Assembly: GCA_030159075.1 (NCBI GenBank)
Contig: BROG01000556.1
Span: 404,501 to 468,500, forward strand
DNA: 64,000 nucleotides
Direction: 5' to 3'
DNA from: Atrina japonica
Taxonomy: Eukaryota; Mollusca; Bivalvia; Pterioida; Pinnidae
Shown here: piece by piece, positions 14,476 to 27,599 of the stretch
How the letters are laid out: every line of letters begins with the position of its first letter
How positions within the stretch are numbered: the stretch's first letter is position 1
Notes under the pieces: model-generated
What the model saw: the letters and a program-made list of their open reading frames with translations, nothing else
Told to the model about the DNA's origin: nothing
Database searches by the model: none
Made by a program: the position numbers and the translations under genes

Positions 14476-14789
14476 GATTATGAAGTTGTTGTTGTTGTTG
14501 TTGTATAGATGTGATAAATGTAAGTCCTTGATAATAAGTAACTTCAAGTTACCTCTCGGAGGAGTCAGGTTATTTCGGCTTTGAGTAATCTTCGTACTTT
14601 TTAAAAAGAAACTATTTTTTAGACTTGCTTGCAAATAATGTCGGCACCACACTAAGCTAGGTGTAAATTATCGGCTCTAATGGTAAGTAAACATAAAAAA
14701 TAGTATGTAACGCAGTTTCGAGACAATTAAGTAATTGACTAAATAGATATTTTTATTTTGTTTGTTTACTTTTTGTTTTGATATTATTA

Positions 14790-14832
14790 TTATTATCAGC
14801 GATATATAAAGCTAATATATCGCTGTTATTAT
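14790..14832. repeat. 29-bp palindrome related to 14072-14109, flanked by 7-bp direct repeats
   Basis: CAGCGATATAT at 14797-14807 and its complement at 14815-14825 share the termini of the 14072 palindrome. TTATTAT flanks it on both sides, though the left copy lies in an ATT run and is weak evidence alone. Confidence 0.75.
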
Positions 14833-14867
14833 TTTTCGGTTAGTTGTTGTGTTATTATATTTAAAAT

Positions 14868-15005
<138 letters not shown>

Positions 15006-15056
15006 AAGGTAGCTGAGAAAAAATATATTTCGTTTTACTACAACGCGTCTAATTGT

Positions 15057-15098
15057 GTTACCTGAACAACTTCGTTTACAGTCGTTTGATTTGTTTAC
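15057..15098 (+). promoter_or_regulatory. Candidate ciliary promoter of SAXO: X-box-like plus two forkhead motifs
   Basis: GTTACC-TG-AACAAC at 15057-15070 matches the RFX X-box consensus GTNRCC-N(0-3)-RGYAAC with one mismatch. GTTTAC cores lie at 15074-15079 and 15093-15098; the second sits in TGTTTACA, a good forkhead (FOXJ1-type) site. They are 160-200 bases upstream of the exon 1 ATG. RFX and FOXJ1 jointly drive ciliary genes in animals (established). That they act here is inference; such short motifs also occur by chance. Confidence 0.4.
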
Positions 15099-15259
15099 AG
15101 ATCGTTACACGCCGAGCTGTCGCGATTATTTGAGATTATGACCATTCTTAGTCTCCGTACACTCGTGCTTGACGACGTGTGTTATGTCGGTATAACAAAC
15201 TGAATCGACCATCACCACGATTGAACTATCATATTGGGACAGAAAGTAAGGACAGAAAA

Positions 15260-15297
15260 ATGACCAAGAAATGCATATGTGAAATCTGCACGTGCGG
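15260..15297 (+). CDS. SAXO: SAXO coding exon 1 (Cys-rich N-terminus)
   Basis: This short exon codes for MTKKCICEICTC plus the first two bases of a Gly codon. It is followed directly by GTAAGT, a strong donor, at 15298. The KCICEICTCG string is the conserved start of SAXO/FAM154 proteins, whose N-terminal Cys-rich segment continues with a CPH motif in the next exon. The ATG has A at -3. It was recognised only by this motif: at 38 bases it is too short for ordinary ORF calling. The phase (2) fits exon 2, where the first base completes the Gly codon and AGG CAC AGG TGC CCT CAC follows. The 5' UTR is not delimited. The 250 bases upstream are free of repeats and carry ciliary-type promoter motifs. 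Confidence 0.85.
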
Positions 15298-15560
15298 GTA
15301 AGTTTTGTTAATTGATATATGTATCTTGTTTATTACTTGTCCCGATATTATAACTTATTTTTGTCATTTATTAACTGGTGACACAAACACTGTCGTCATG
15401 CTTATGAAGTTGACAGGTGCCCGTACCATATCTTAGTGTAGCACATAAAAAGAGAGCACACGCGTTAATTATTTATTGCAACCCTACATCACCCCTGCTA
15501 TCTCGCGCTTGTAATCGTGTGTGTTGACCCCGAGTGACCATGTGGTCGGGCGTACAGAGT

Positions 15561-15655
15561 GTTTACCACACGGAGGCGTTATGAGATTCCCTTTTACCAC
15601 ACGGAGGCGTTATGAGATTCCCTTTTACCACACGGAGCCGTTATTAGTTTCCCTT
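15561..15655. repeat. 31-bp tandem repeat, three copies
   Basis: TTTACCACACGGAGGCGTTA with TGAGATTCCCT, three times in a row; the third copy has diverged. Confidence 0.9.
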
Positions 15656-15721
15656 TAATCAGGCCAAATCGTGTGCAAGTTAATTAAATGTGTCTATTTT
15701 TTAAACCCAAACTATGAACAC

Positions 15722-15827
<106 letters not shown>

Positions 15828-16924
15828 CACACACGTCTCTGGTAGCAGTTTGTTTGTTTTGATAGAAAACAATTTTTTGGCTGTTTAACTTAAAATCCAC
15901 ATTTGGTCTGTTACTTGAGAAATGATTGTTTCGAGTTGTTAGTCAGTTTACAGATAGGCTACTGATAATATATTCTTCAGTGAGTAGGTGCTTGTACATT
16001 GCCATTTTTCGTTAGTTTATAACTAAACCGTATTGGTCACTGTATCTTGTCCCACTCACCTTACCGCTGAGTCCTATTGTAAAATCTACAGAAAATGTAA
16101 CATAATATTTGTACATAAGATCCATATTTGATTTCAAGATTAATGTCAACTTTGTCAACTACTCCCAGTGAAAAAAGAAAAATAGTAACATTAACAGACC
16201 ACAGCCTCACTCACCCCATCCCACAAAAATGAACTGATAAACAAATGAAAATAAGGATCTGCAGACTCCCAAACAATTGATAGAACTTTCAGATACACTG
16301 TATCAATAAGCATAAACAACTTTTGGTCAGAAAATGCTAGATATACATGTAAACACCAATGTGATAATTGTTATTTAGGTGAGGTAGTTGGACATTCTTA
16401 GCAGTTTTACTTTAGGAATTTCAAAATATTTCATCAATAGCATTATTTGTGTATTAAGTTGCAAGGTAAATGTAGTGCAGAGGTTGCTTTGCTAACAGAG
16501 ACCACCAGTTTAGATGTGGGCCGTAAAGACCAGAAACATTACAATGAACATACAGGAATTTTTCACACAGGAGGAAGGAGGAGCAAAATAAAGCCACATT
16601 CCCAATGACAAAAATTTTTTTTCCCAATTTGCAGTAGAAATTTCCCAATTTAAGTCAAATGCCGATGAATTTTAAGAAATTTTTGTATTTTCAGTAATTT
16701 TGTATATTTTTAGTTTTCCAAATTTCAAAAATGTTGCTAAAATTCCCAATTTAAGAAGCCCAGGCCTAATTCCAAAAAGGGTGTGGAAATTCCTGACATA
16801 TTTGATTCCCTCAAACAATTCATACAAGAATTTTAAGTCTCCCTGATGCAACAAATTTGAACTCATTTTGTTGACGTGGAACTTAAACAAGATGTCTACC
16901 ATATAAGTCTACCAATGGGAAGGT

Positions 16925-17110
16925 AAATTGATACATGTTTACAAACACAACTCTAAATTGAATCGTTTAATGGGATGACAGACTTATTTTTTGGCACCAA
17001 AAATATTAGAGCTATAGTAATATACATGTTTGGAGTCACGTTTTACCTGTATATCCCTGTTTTTGGAAAATAGACCATATCGTTTAGGTTTTTGTGCCAC
17101 TTGACTTTGG
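16925..17110. repeat. Dispersed repeat shared with 58150-58335
   Basis: ACATGTTTACAAACACAA, TGACAGACTTATT, ACGTTTTACCTGTATATCCC, TGTTTTTGGAAAATAGACCA and TTTAGGTTTTTG recur in the same order and orientation at 58150-58335. No terminal structure is evident. Confidence 0.7.
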
Positions 17111-17605
17111 TAGACTTATACTTCTCGGGATCTTAGTAAGGGATATAACTCTCGAGTCTAAGCAGTAAGAATTAACCTTGTTGTAGTCAATACATATATG
17201 TAACATTATATTATTTACTATAGGTCTAGCAAGTAAACATGTCACATCTGAGTTCTGTCAGAAACCCAAAACAATTTCTGTCTATTTGCATAAATGTGGG
17301 ATATACAGGTAAAACATTCTGTCTTTCTCTCATTTTATTATGCATTTTAAAATGACTGATATTTATGTATTAATACCTATAGCCTGTCATCTCTGTTATA
17401 ATAAAAATTAAGGTGCATTGTATTTGTAAATATGTTCCAATTAAGACATTATGGCAAAAATATTGTCAAAAACATGCAAAATGTGCCTTGGATTATAGTC
17501 CATCTAATCATATCATTTATAGGTCTAACATTAGCAAATCAAAACCTGATATCAGGCCATAGCATTGGTCCATATTTTTATAACTTCACTTTTAGTCAGG
17601 GACTT

Positions 17606-17695
17606 TTAACTCATCTCTCCCTAAAAAGCAATGGACTTAACTTAAATCAATGATCTAGATTAGTCCAAATGTGTCTTTCAGGGTAAATGAGTTAA
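17606..17695. mobile_element. 90-bp TTAA-bounded MITE (family M90)
   Basis: It begins TTAACTCATCTCTCCCTAAA and ends CAGGGTAAATGAGTTAA. Length and terminal inverted repeats match the copies at 43011 and 52187. Confidence 0.75.
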
Positions 17696-17913
17696 ATATC
17701 AAAGGTTTATGTCCAGAGTGTACTTATTGTTTACAAGAATTAAACACAATGATCAATAATTATAGTTGATAGAATTAAGGTTTTTGATAGATTCTGAGCT
17801 AAAGGTCATGCATTGGTCAATGTAACTTCCTTAATTCAATAAACCATTCAAATGATTATCATTGTTATATACATCTATATTTTAATATACATGTATGTGT
17901 GTGTGTGTGTATG

Positions 17914-18479
<566 letters not shown>

Positions 18480-18526
<47 letters not shown>
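18480..18526. repeat. (TA)n(TG)n microsatellite
   Basis: Short TA run followed by about 36 bases of TG, touching the right end of the MITE. Confidence 0.95.
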
Positions 18527-18527
<1 letters not shown>

Positions 18528-18848
18528 TAGGCTGTATTAAGTCAATTCCTAAGTTGTTGAATAAACGGGTGACTATGCATTTCCATTTGTCAGCTAGCCT
18601 TTCAAAACAATTTTTAAATCTGAGATTAATCTTGCACAAAAATGTTTTGAAATATAATAAACTATAGTACATATAATTGTTACTAACTACATAGGGCAAT
18701 GATGTGATAATACTGAACATAAAGGCCATTGATGTTATCTCAAGCCAGTATGTATTACTTAAGATAATCATTAGCACATTTTTCTCTCAGAGTTATCTCC
18801 CATTGACTGCTTTTCAACTTCAGTCTCAAATATGGCCCTAGCTACAGT

Positions 18849-18852
<4 letters not shown>

Positions 18853-18944
<92 letters not shown>

Positions 18945-18945
18945 A
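18853..18945. repeat. (TC)n microsatellite
   Basis: About 92 bases of TC with one TTT interruption. Confidence 0.97.
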
Positions 18946-19990
18946 TTTTAAGTTTTATATTTTTAAAGTCAACATAGTAAGTTCTCAATGGAAATCGTGA
19001 TCAATTTAAATTTTCAGCACTCTCTTGGAAAGTCATAAGATTAAATCAGGATAATTAAGATACGTACATGTATAGTATAATTTTGTTATAAGAAAGAAAT
19101 TATTTGAAAAAAAAAATGATAATAAATGTGAAGAGATCTACAAATCAGCATTTTGAACATTAGAAGTTGTTGACTTTACAAACATGTATTATGTATTTTA
19201 GTGCCTCTAATGGAAATCGAAGTATTTCTGGGTATGTAAGTTTTGTACGATGTCCCTTTCTTTCCCAACCAATAATCACATACCAACATATTTTGTCTCA
19301 TTATGTAGGCGTTTTGGATCAAGTATTGGATTTATTAAACAAGTTTCACATTGCTGTGTCGGTCCCTCTTTTCATTAACTGTTTTCACTGTTGTTGAATG
19401 ACATTACAGTAAACTCATATCATTCATACTCTTACAGTGTTTGTGAAAATGATCTCCTGGTTTGTACATATCATGTTTTCAAATAATAAAGAAAAAGAAA
19501 AGCCTTGCCACCCCAGTCCTTTGACATGAGCTTATAAAGAACAATGGTACAGATAAAATCTTATATTTGAAAGTTGAATTCTTGCCAGAAAAATTCTATA
19601 TGTTATCATTACAGATTGATTTTAAATGCATTTAAAATATCTTTGATTTGAATCTTCTTACAGTATGTAGAGGAAAATATTAAATGTATAGGTGAACCAG
19701 ATGTTAATCTTTTTTTCATAGATGATGAACCTTGGTCGGTCTTTTCATCATATTTAATTCTTATATTCTTTTCAACATTTCATGTTTTATCCTTGTGTAC
19801 TGTTTAAATACATTCAATAATTCTGTTCGTATTATACAAATAAAACATGTTTGTCAAGTCTTTTGACACTTATAATAAGCAACACTATATCTTACCATAG
19901 TAACATACAAGTTGGAAACAAATATGGTTACTTCCAGTGACCAGGGGCTGAAATTTTCTCTCTTAGCTGCTTGGGCCTTGGTTTTTTTCA

Positions 19991-20083
19991 TTAACCCATC
20001 TACCCCTAAAAATGATGGACTATACTAAAAATCAATGCCACAGACCAGTCCATATGTGTCTTTAGGGGTGTAAGAGCAAGTAA
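19991..20083. mobile_element. M90 MITE, diverged copy
   Basis: TTAACCCATCTACCCCTAAA at the left; TGTGTCTTTAGGGGTGTAAG near the right end. The right terminus is degraded. Confidence 0.65.
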
Positions 20084-20380
20084 GATGTAATAGGTCTAGA
20101 AGACAAATTACTGTACGTGTACTTATTTTAGCGGTATTCTTATATTAGCACCTGTCGTGCTCAAGTCATTGCGCGAATTCAAGGGCAGTGCTAAAATTTC
20201 TCCATCCTGTCATTCAGTATACACGACAAAGCTAATGAAATTAATTGCACGAATTCAAGATTGCGCTAATAAGTCTACCCCCCCCCCCGAGAGTGCTAAA
20301 ATATGAGTGCGCTAATTTAAATACACAGACAATACTTGTCACTGGGGATGAGTACCCTATCCTTACTAAAAACACCCGAC

Positions 20381-23300
20381 ATTATTGAAACAAATAAACA
20401 AACAACCAAGCAATTAACATAACAACAAAAAAAGAAAAAAACAAAAACAACCACAAAACAAAAAACAACCAAGCAAAAAAAACACTGATACCACAACCAA
20501 AAACATCAAAAAAAACGAATACAACAAGACACAAACAAAAAAACTTACCCAAAACAAATAAACAATAAAAACTTAAAAAACCAAATAAATAAACTACAGG
20601 AAAAGAATTACTAAACACGCAAACCAAGAAATAAAACAACAAAAAAAACATCTAACTTAAACACAAAATAAAACCTTACCAAACAGAAACAAACGCACAA
20701 CAAAATAAACCACGAACTACAAAAAACAAAAAACAACATAAAAAAAAAATAACACAAATAAAACAAAACAACCAAAACTTAAACAAAATAAAAAAAAAAT
20801 ACACAAAACAAAAACAATAAACAACCAAAAAGAACCCAAATAACTATAAACCCAAAACAAACAATAAAAGACACTCTAAAACCAAAAAAACACAACATAA
20901 CCCACACACAAACAAACCCAAACATAAAATAACACAACAACTAAAAGAATAGCAAAATACACACCTACATAAAAAAGCCAAAAACAAACAAAACAATACA
21001 AAAATTAAAACACAACAACACACAAACTTACAACAACAAAAAGTTAACAAAATACATAGAAAAATAACTAAAAACAAGTACTAAGAATAGAACTAAACAA
21101 ACAAATAAACACCACAACCAAAAAAAAACTACAAAAAAAAAAAACAAAACAAAATTAAAAAAAAAAAAAAAAAAAAACATTAATAACAAAAAATGAAAAA
21201 AAAACCGTAACCAAAATACAAAAACGAAACATAGATAAGAATAAAAACAACACCAAGAACCCACACGAAACAAAAAACATACAAGAAAGATAACAAGAAA
21301 AGCAAACAAAAACAAAATAAATAAGACCGCAAAAACCACTTACAGACCAAACAACCCCTATTTTTTTATAAAAACAAAACAAAACTAAAAATAAAAAGAA
21401 TTACACACAGAACCCTTAAGAGCCATCAAAAAACACAAACCAAAAAGAAAAAAAAAAAGTTAAGGACAAAAAACAAACAAAAACAAAAAAAAAAAAAACT
21501 TATAAACAACAAATTACAACAACAAAAAACACCCAAACAAAAAAAACAACGAACTTACTTAAACAAAAAACGTAAAACAAAAAAAAAAAAACTAAGAAAC
21601 GACAAAATCAAATAAACAGAGACCAAAAACAAAAAAAAACGAAAAAATAAATTCATAAAAAACAACAAACAACAAGCAAATACATAATAGGAAACTAAAC
21701 CAAAAAAAACACCAAAAACATAACAAATACAACAACAAAACAAATCAACAAAAAACAAAAAAAAAAAACCTATAGATAAAATAACCAAACCAAAACCAAA
21801 AAAAAAAAAAAAGAACACTTTAAACGGAAAAGACCAAAAAAAAGAACAAAAATAGAACAAAAAAAAAAAAAAATGACAAAAGCTAAAAAAAAATATCAAA
21901 AAAACACCAAACAAAATATAAAAAAAAAAAAAAAAAAAATACACTAAACTACAAAACCCATAAACATACAAACCTAAACAACAAAAAAAACAAAAACAAA
22001 AAAAACTAACCAAGACAAAAACCAATAAAAAAAAGACAAAGGAACCAACAACAAAGAATAAGAAAACAACACACCAACACAACACAATGTAAAAAAAAAA
22101 AACAACAAAAAAAAATTAAAACACACTTAATAAAAAACACAAAATCAAACAAAAAACTCTAAAAAAACCCACTAAAAAAATCACAACAGAACAAAACATA
22201 AATACTAACAACCACCATTAACACACAAAAAAACAAAAAACACAAAAAGCAAAAAAAACCCTTAAAAACAAAACCAAAAAATCACAAAACACAACCTGTA
22301 AACAAAAAAAGAAAAACTACACCACCAAACATCAACAAAAAACATAACCAACCTAACAAACCATACCCCACTACAACAAAATTAAAAAAAAAAGAAACAG
22401 ACAATTAAAACAAAAAGAAAAAGAAGCAGTAAAAAAATAACAAAAAAACACAGATAAGACAACGATCCAAAACGCAAAAACAAAAAACAAAAACATAAAA
22501 AAAACTAACAAACAATAAACAAAAGAGAGGATTAACAAAAACCAACTAATAAAAAGAACAACCAAACAAAGAAAAGACAAAAGACAACTAAAAAAAAAAC
22601 AAAACTAAACGATAACAACTAACTAAATTAAAGTAGACAATAAAAGCCCAAAAAAACACACGAAAAATACTTAAAACAAAAAAACAAAAACAAAAATGAC
22701 AAAAAAACACTACAAACACACAACAACACTGAAAAATATAAAAAATCACAAAAAAAGACAAAATACATACAACATAGCTAAAACAACAAAACAAATACAA
22801 ACCAAATAAAACACAAAAACACAAAAAACAAAACTAGGAACAAACAAATTTAAAAAAAAATCTTTAATCATCAAACAACTTAATTAACACCAAAAACCAC
22901 ACAAAAAAACCACCAAAACAATAACAAAAACAAATACCAAAATAAACAACGTTAGCAATAAAAACAAACTAAGAAACAAAGGAATAAAAAAAACAGACGA
23001 AAAGAAACAAAATAACACAAACAGAAGACATACACAACCCAAACACACCAAAGAAATAAAACAAAACTAACACACAAAACACCTACAACATAATAACACA
23101 CAAAGACGAAAAACAAAAAAGCCACAAAACTAAAAAACTGAAACAAAAAAAACCACTAAACACATACAACAAATACAATAAAAAACACAACACTAAGTAA
23201 AAAAAAAAGCTACTAAAAAAAGAACAACAACGGAACCCAAAAAAACAACAACAACCTTAACAAAAAAAAAAAATCAAAAAACATAAAATAACCAAAAAAA

Positions 23301-25223
23301 CAACACTAAAACACAAAACCTACAAAACAAACTTAAAAAAAATTACATAACAAAAAAAAAAGAAGCAGCAAATCACTACCAAACCCAAAGACAAACGTAA
23401 AACAACAACACGAAACTACGCGAAAAAAAAAACTGAAAATAAAGATAAAAAAACCTAAAACAAAGCCAACATACCACCAAAAAAAACACAAACTATAACC
23501 CAAATACGAAAAATGCTACAAGAAAAAACAAAAAAAAGAAAAATATAAAATAAAAGACTCAAAACCACAAAAAAAAAGAAAAAAAAACAGAAAAACAACA
23601 GAAAAAAAACTACAAAAACCAGAAACAAGACTTAACAAATAGGAAAACACCAAAATTAAAAAAAAAACACACCGAACGAAAAATTAAAAAAAATAAAAAA
23701 ACTTATAAAACCAACTTAAGACCTCAAAACCACAAAAAACCAAAAACATAAAAAAAAACAAAACGAGAAAAAAAACAAAAAAACAACTAAAAAAAAAAAA
23801 AAACGAAAAAACCAAAAAAAAGAAATCAACAAAAACAAAGCAAATACAAGTTACACACGAAAATACACAACAAAACACACTACACAAACTAAACAAAAAC
23901 TGAAACACAAACACCAAGTTAACATTAAACAAAAACACAATAATTAAAAAGCCAAAATTAAAAAAAAAACAACATAAAGCAAGAAACACCTTACAAACAA
24001 AAAACACCACAAACACAAAAAACAAAAAAAAATACTAACAACCAAGAAACCAAAAAAACGCCAACATACAAAAAAAAAACAAAAATAAAAAAAAAACACA
24101 ACCGAGAAAAAAACAAAACAAAAAACAACGCAAAAAATAAAAAACAACCCAGAAAAAAAAACAGCAACAAAATACTAAAAAACAAACAGATACTACGGAA
24201 CAACAAAAACAACGACAATAACAGCCAACAATAAAATTAAACATCAAAAAAAAAGGACAAAAAAAAAAAAAACTAGACAAAAATAAACAGTTAAAGCAAA
24301 CAAAAAAACAAAAAAGAACAAATCTAAAAACCAAGTCAAAAGACTTAAAAAAACATTAAACACCTTAACAAAAAAACTCAAAAACAAAAAACAAAACAAA
24401 CAAAAAACAAAAAGCAGAAACAAACCAATACAAAAAAACAACAAAAACAACAACAAAAACAATAATTAACACCAAAACAAAAAAAACACTAACAAAAATA
24501 AAAACAAACAATACAACAAAACAAAAAACTAAAAAAACAAACTTGAAAACAAACAATACAAACCAGCTAAACAAAAAAACAACTAAAAAAAAAGAAAAAA
24601 GTACAACACTTAAATAATAACAAAAACGAGATAAAAGAAAACTAAAACAGAAAGAAGACAAACACAAATAATAACAAACACAGACTCTACCAAACAAACT
24701 CCATAAAACAAAAGCTACACAAACGTACACCATAACCACAAAAAACTATAAATACCTAAATAAACACACAAACAACAAAATCAAATTAAGAAACCAAAAA
24801 ACTTAAAAAAAAAAAACACCACCAAAGCAAAACTAAAAACAATAACGCAAACCACCAAAAAGTATACTAAAACAAAACACACACACAAGAACAACTAACT
24901 AACATAAAAATTAACATCAGCAAAAACTCACAAAAAAACTAAACACAAAAACAAACTTACAAAAAAAAAACAACAAAACAAAGGATAGTAACAAACGAAA
25001 CAACAACGAAAAAAAAACAAAAAAAAAAAAAAATAATAAAAAAAAAAAAAAGACAAAACACACACACACAGCATTATCAACAAAAAAAAAAATAGGTACA
25101 CCAAACTCAACTAACAAAAACAAAAAAAAAAAAAAATAGAAAAGCCAGCAAAAACCTACAAAAAAAATAAGAAAACTAAAGCGAAAAAAACAAGAAAAAA
25201 AGAAAAAAAATACAAATAACACC
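20381..25223. repeat. 4.8 kb A/C-only low-complexity block
   Basis: For about 4840 bases the + strand is built almost entirely of A and C (runs such as AAAACAAC, AACAAAAAC), with only scattered G and T; in lines I sampled A+C is roughly nine bases in ten. There is no fixed period. The - strand is G/T-only and therefore reads as many long F/L/V/C-rich open frames; these are composition artefacts. Both edges are sharp: normal sequence ends near 20380 and resumes at 25224. GGGATGAGTAC on the left (20345-20355) and GTACTCATTCCC on the right (25239-25250) are near-inverted copies. It lies in SAXO intron 1, with A/C on the sense strand. Confidence 0.85.
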
Positions 25224-26214
25224 GAAGCACTGGCATGTACTCATTCCCAAACCATTTTCACTCATCTAGGATGAGTGGACGAGTACATTTTTCTCACCCT
25301 GAAGAGTTAAATTTTTCCCATCCCCTGACCTTTAATGTAACACGTGCATACTCTGTGTTATTATGTGACATTATTCAAAGAAATCTGTAATTTGTACTGT
25401 GTTTGAAGTGAAAATTTTAGCCTTATCATACACACTAATTTACTGAGATGTTAGACATAGACGGAGCACAACAGATATTTGTCTGTAAAATTATAAACTC
25501 CACACGTACAATACTTATATATAGTGTCACTTTTACCTGTAAAAACACAGTATTTAGGTCAAGATTAAGATATTGTTCAACTAAAGCCAAATGAAATATT
25601 TAAGGGAGATTATATATCGGAGCCCAAGTCTTGAGATTTAAGTTGATTCCTAAATGAATGATTAAATCTGTCTGTGTGCGGAAAAGGACAACTACAAAAA
25701 TATTTTCAACACTGCTGGTCTATTGTATGTCAAAGCTTTGATGTATACATTTAGGAATCTATTTACCTTTAAATGTCACAGATATACATGTACATGTAGA
25801 ACAATGTTTACATTTGAATGAATCAATGTCATATTTTTCTATTTTTTTTTTTTTGCCTGTCAACGTAAAAGTGTAAAAAATCATATATAAACATATAAAC
25901 CTGGCTCTCATCTATCTTTCTGTTATAGGTTCTTGGCGATGTTATTGTTTTTAAAAAACAACAAATCATGTCTATGTAACTAAGTAATTGAATAATAATA
26001 AGGTCCAAAGTAAGTTTATGATTTAGGTCAAATCAAATCTCGTTTTAGCTAAAGAATTTGTTTCTATTTGGGGCTGGTTTTTAAGTCTTTACTGTACATA
26101 AGTATATATGTTTACTCAACCTTTCCATCGGTAAAACAGGCAAAATGTATTATCAGATAATACTTTCCTGTAAACATTCTGTAAATGACATTTGACTTAA
26201 TTAAAACTAATAAT

Positions 26215-26650
26215 AAGTTGTGGGACACCTAACAGGGAGAATTGGGACAGCCTGTCCCAGTTCTCCCAAAGCACAATCATCAACTTGAGCATAACGCCAC
26301 TCAGCAATATGTGAAATGAATAACTTACAACTTCTACATACTGAGGTAGACATGTGTGGCAGTGTTATACATACACTATTGACTAAATATAATTCAATCC
26401 ATATAGTCAGCTAAAATTCAACAAATACAAGAAGCCAGGAAAACTTGTTTTAGGGGCGAAAATTTAAAATGAGACATGGTTCTTACATGAATGGCTGTAG
26501 AATGGTCCAGGCATTATATGGTATACAGTAAGTCAAATGCTATAGCAAGATGTGATTTGCAATCTGAGTAGTTGAAAAAGATGGGAACCAGATGGGGTGT
26601 CTGAGTTCTCCCTGGTCCCAAATCCCCTGCTCTCGCCTACACATAGTGAT
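26215..26650 (-). repeat. Dispersed repeat with internal hairpin, inverted partner of 63165-63500
   Basis: CACCTAACAGGGAGAA, the hairpin GGGACAGCCTGTCCC, GCACAATCATCAACTT, CCACTCAGCAATATGTG and CTGAGGTAGACATGT appear in reverse complement, in reverse order, at 63180-63330. The hairpin at 26235-26267 has 16-base arms with one mismatch. Confidence 0.75.
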
Positions 26651-26924
26651 TTAAATGTCATGAAATCATTTCAGTTTTGACCATTTGAAGTGTTCTCTAA
26701 AACAAAAGAGTGTTTGTTGACGCCTTATCGTATCATCAGAGTCTGTCAAGTGTTTGTATAATATATAAAATCACTTGTTATTTCTGTACTATGTTAAAGT
26801 ATAGAGATCACCACTTCATGGCAATACAGTTTGTGTTAGATAATTATAATGTTTGTTGATGCATGTATGTTAAGGTGTAAACGTTCAAGTTATACAAATA
26901 AATATTGGACCATGTGTAGTAATA

Positions 26925-27012
26925 ACACTCTATCTCGGTCTGTCAGTCTCTATCTTGGTCTGTCAGTCTCTATCTCCGTCTGTCAGGCTCTATCTAGGTC
27001 TGTCAGTCTACA
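26925..27012. repeat. Short tandem repeat, TCTATCTCGGTCTGTCAG
   Basis: About 18-20 bp unit, four to five copies with small differences. Confidence 0.85.
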
Positions 27013-27167
27013 GATGTAAGAAGAGAAGCTATATATAAACTATATAAAACAAATATTTTCTAACATATTTCAAATGATTACTCTGAATTGTTCAGATTAT
27101 TATAATTCTATATCAAATGATTATTTAGACTTTCATACAATTATTTATCTTCCTTTCAAATAATTTC

Positions 27168-27537
27168 TTAAAGGGACATAACCTGTGTTTACCAAAATAA
27201 AATCATTTCCATTTTTTCTACTTTTACTTCTTGTACTTGATGTACAGTAACAAGTAAAAGCTATACACTGGCATAAACAATCTTATATTCCTATATATTT
27301 TGTGAAAATAAGGTTTGGTCCAGTGTTGTATTTATACACAAAAAGTAAGGTTGAGTTGATCAACTGCAAGTGAAAAAATACTAAACCTGGATTTCTCAAG
27401 CATTTTCACTAAGCATATAGGAATTTAAGAATTTTTATGCCAGCTGTGTATATCACTTTTTTGTTATTGTACATCAGTCTAAGTAATAACAAAGGAAGAA
27501 AACATTTCCGAAAAAAGCACAGCTAATGTCCCTTTAA
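27168..27537. mobile_element. 370-bp TTAA-bounded foldback MITE (family FB370)
   Basis: It starts TTAAAGGGACATAACCTGTG and ends CACAGCTAATGTCCCTTTAA, with extended inverted similarity toward the centre (TTCCTATATATTTTGTGAAAA against its complement). TTAA at both ends and AAAGGG termini are typical of Kolobok-type transposons (family knowledge); no transposase is present. Relatives lie at 49604 and 52974. Confidence 0.75.
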
Positions 27538-27599
27538 CATCCTTTAAATAAAAAATAAACATCCCATTATTCAAGTTAAAGAAAAAGATATCCTTACCA

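Noticed and set aside
20382..25222. Many hydrophobic - strand proteins (F, L, V, C) suggesting membrane genes
   Set aside because: They follow from the A/C-only composition: the complementary strand lacks A and so rarely forms stops. No conserved motif.
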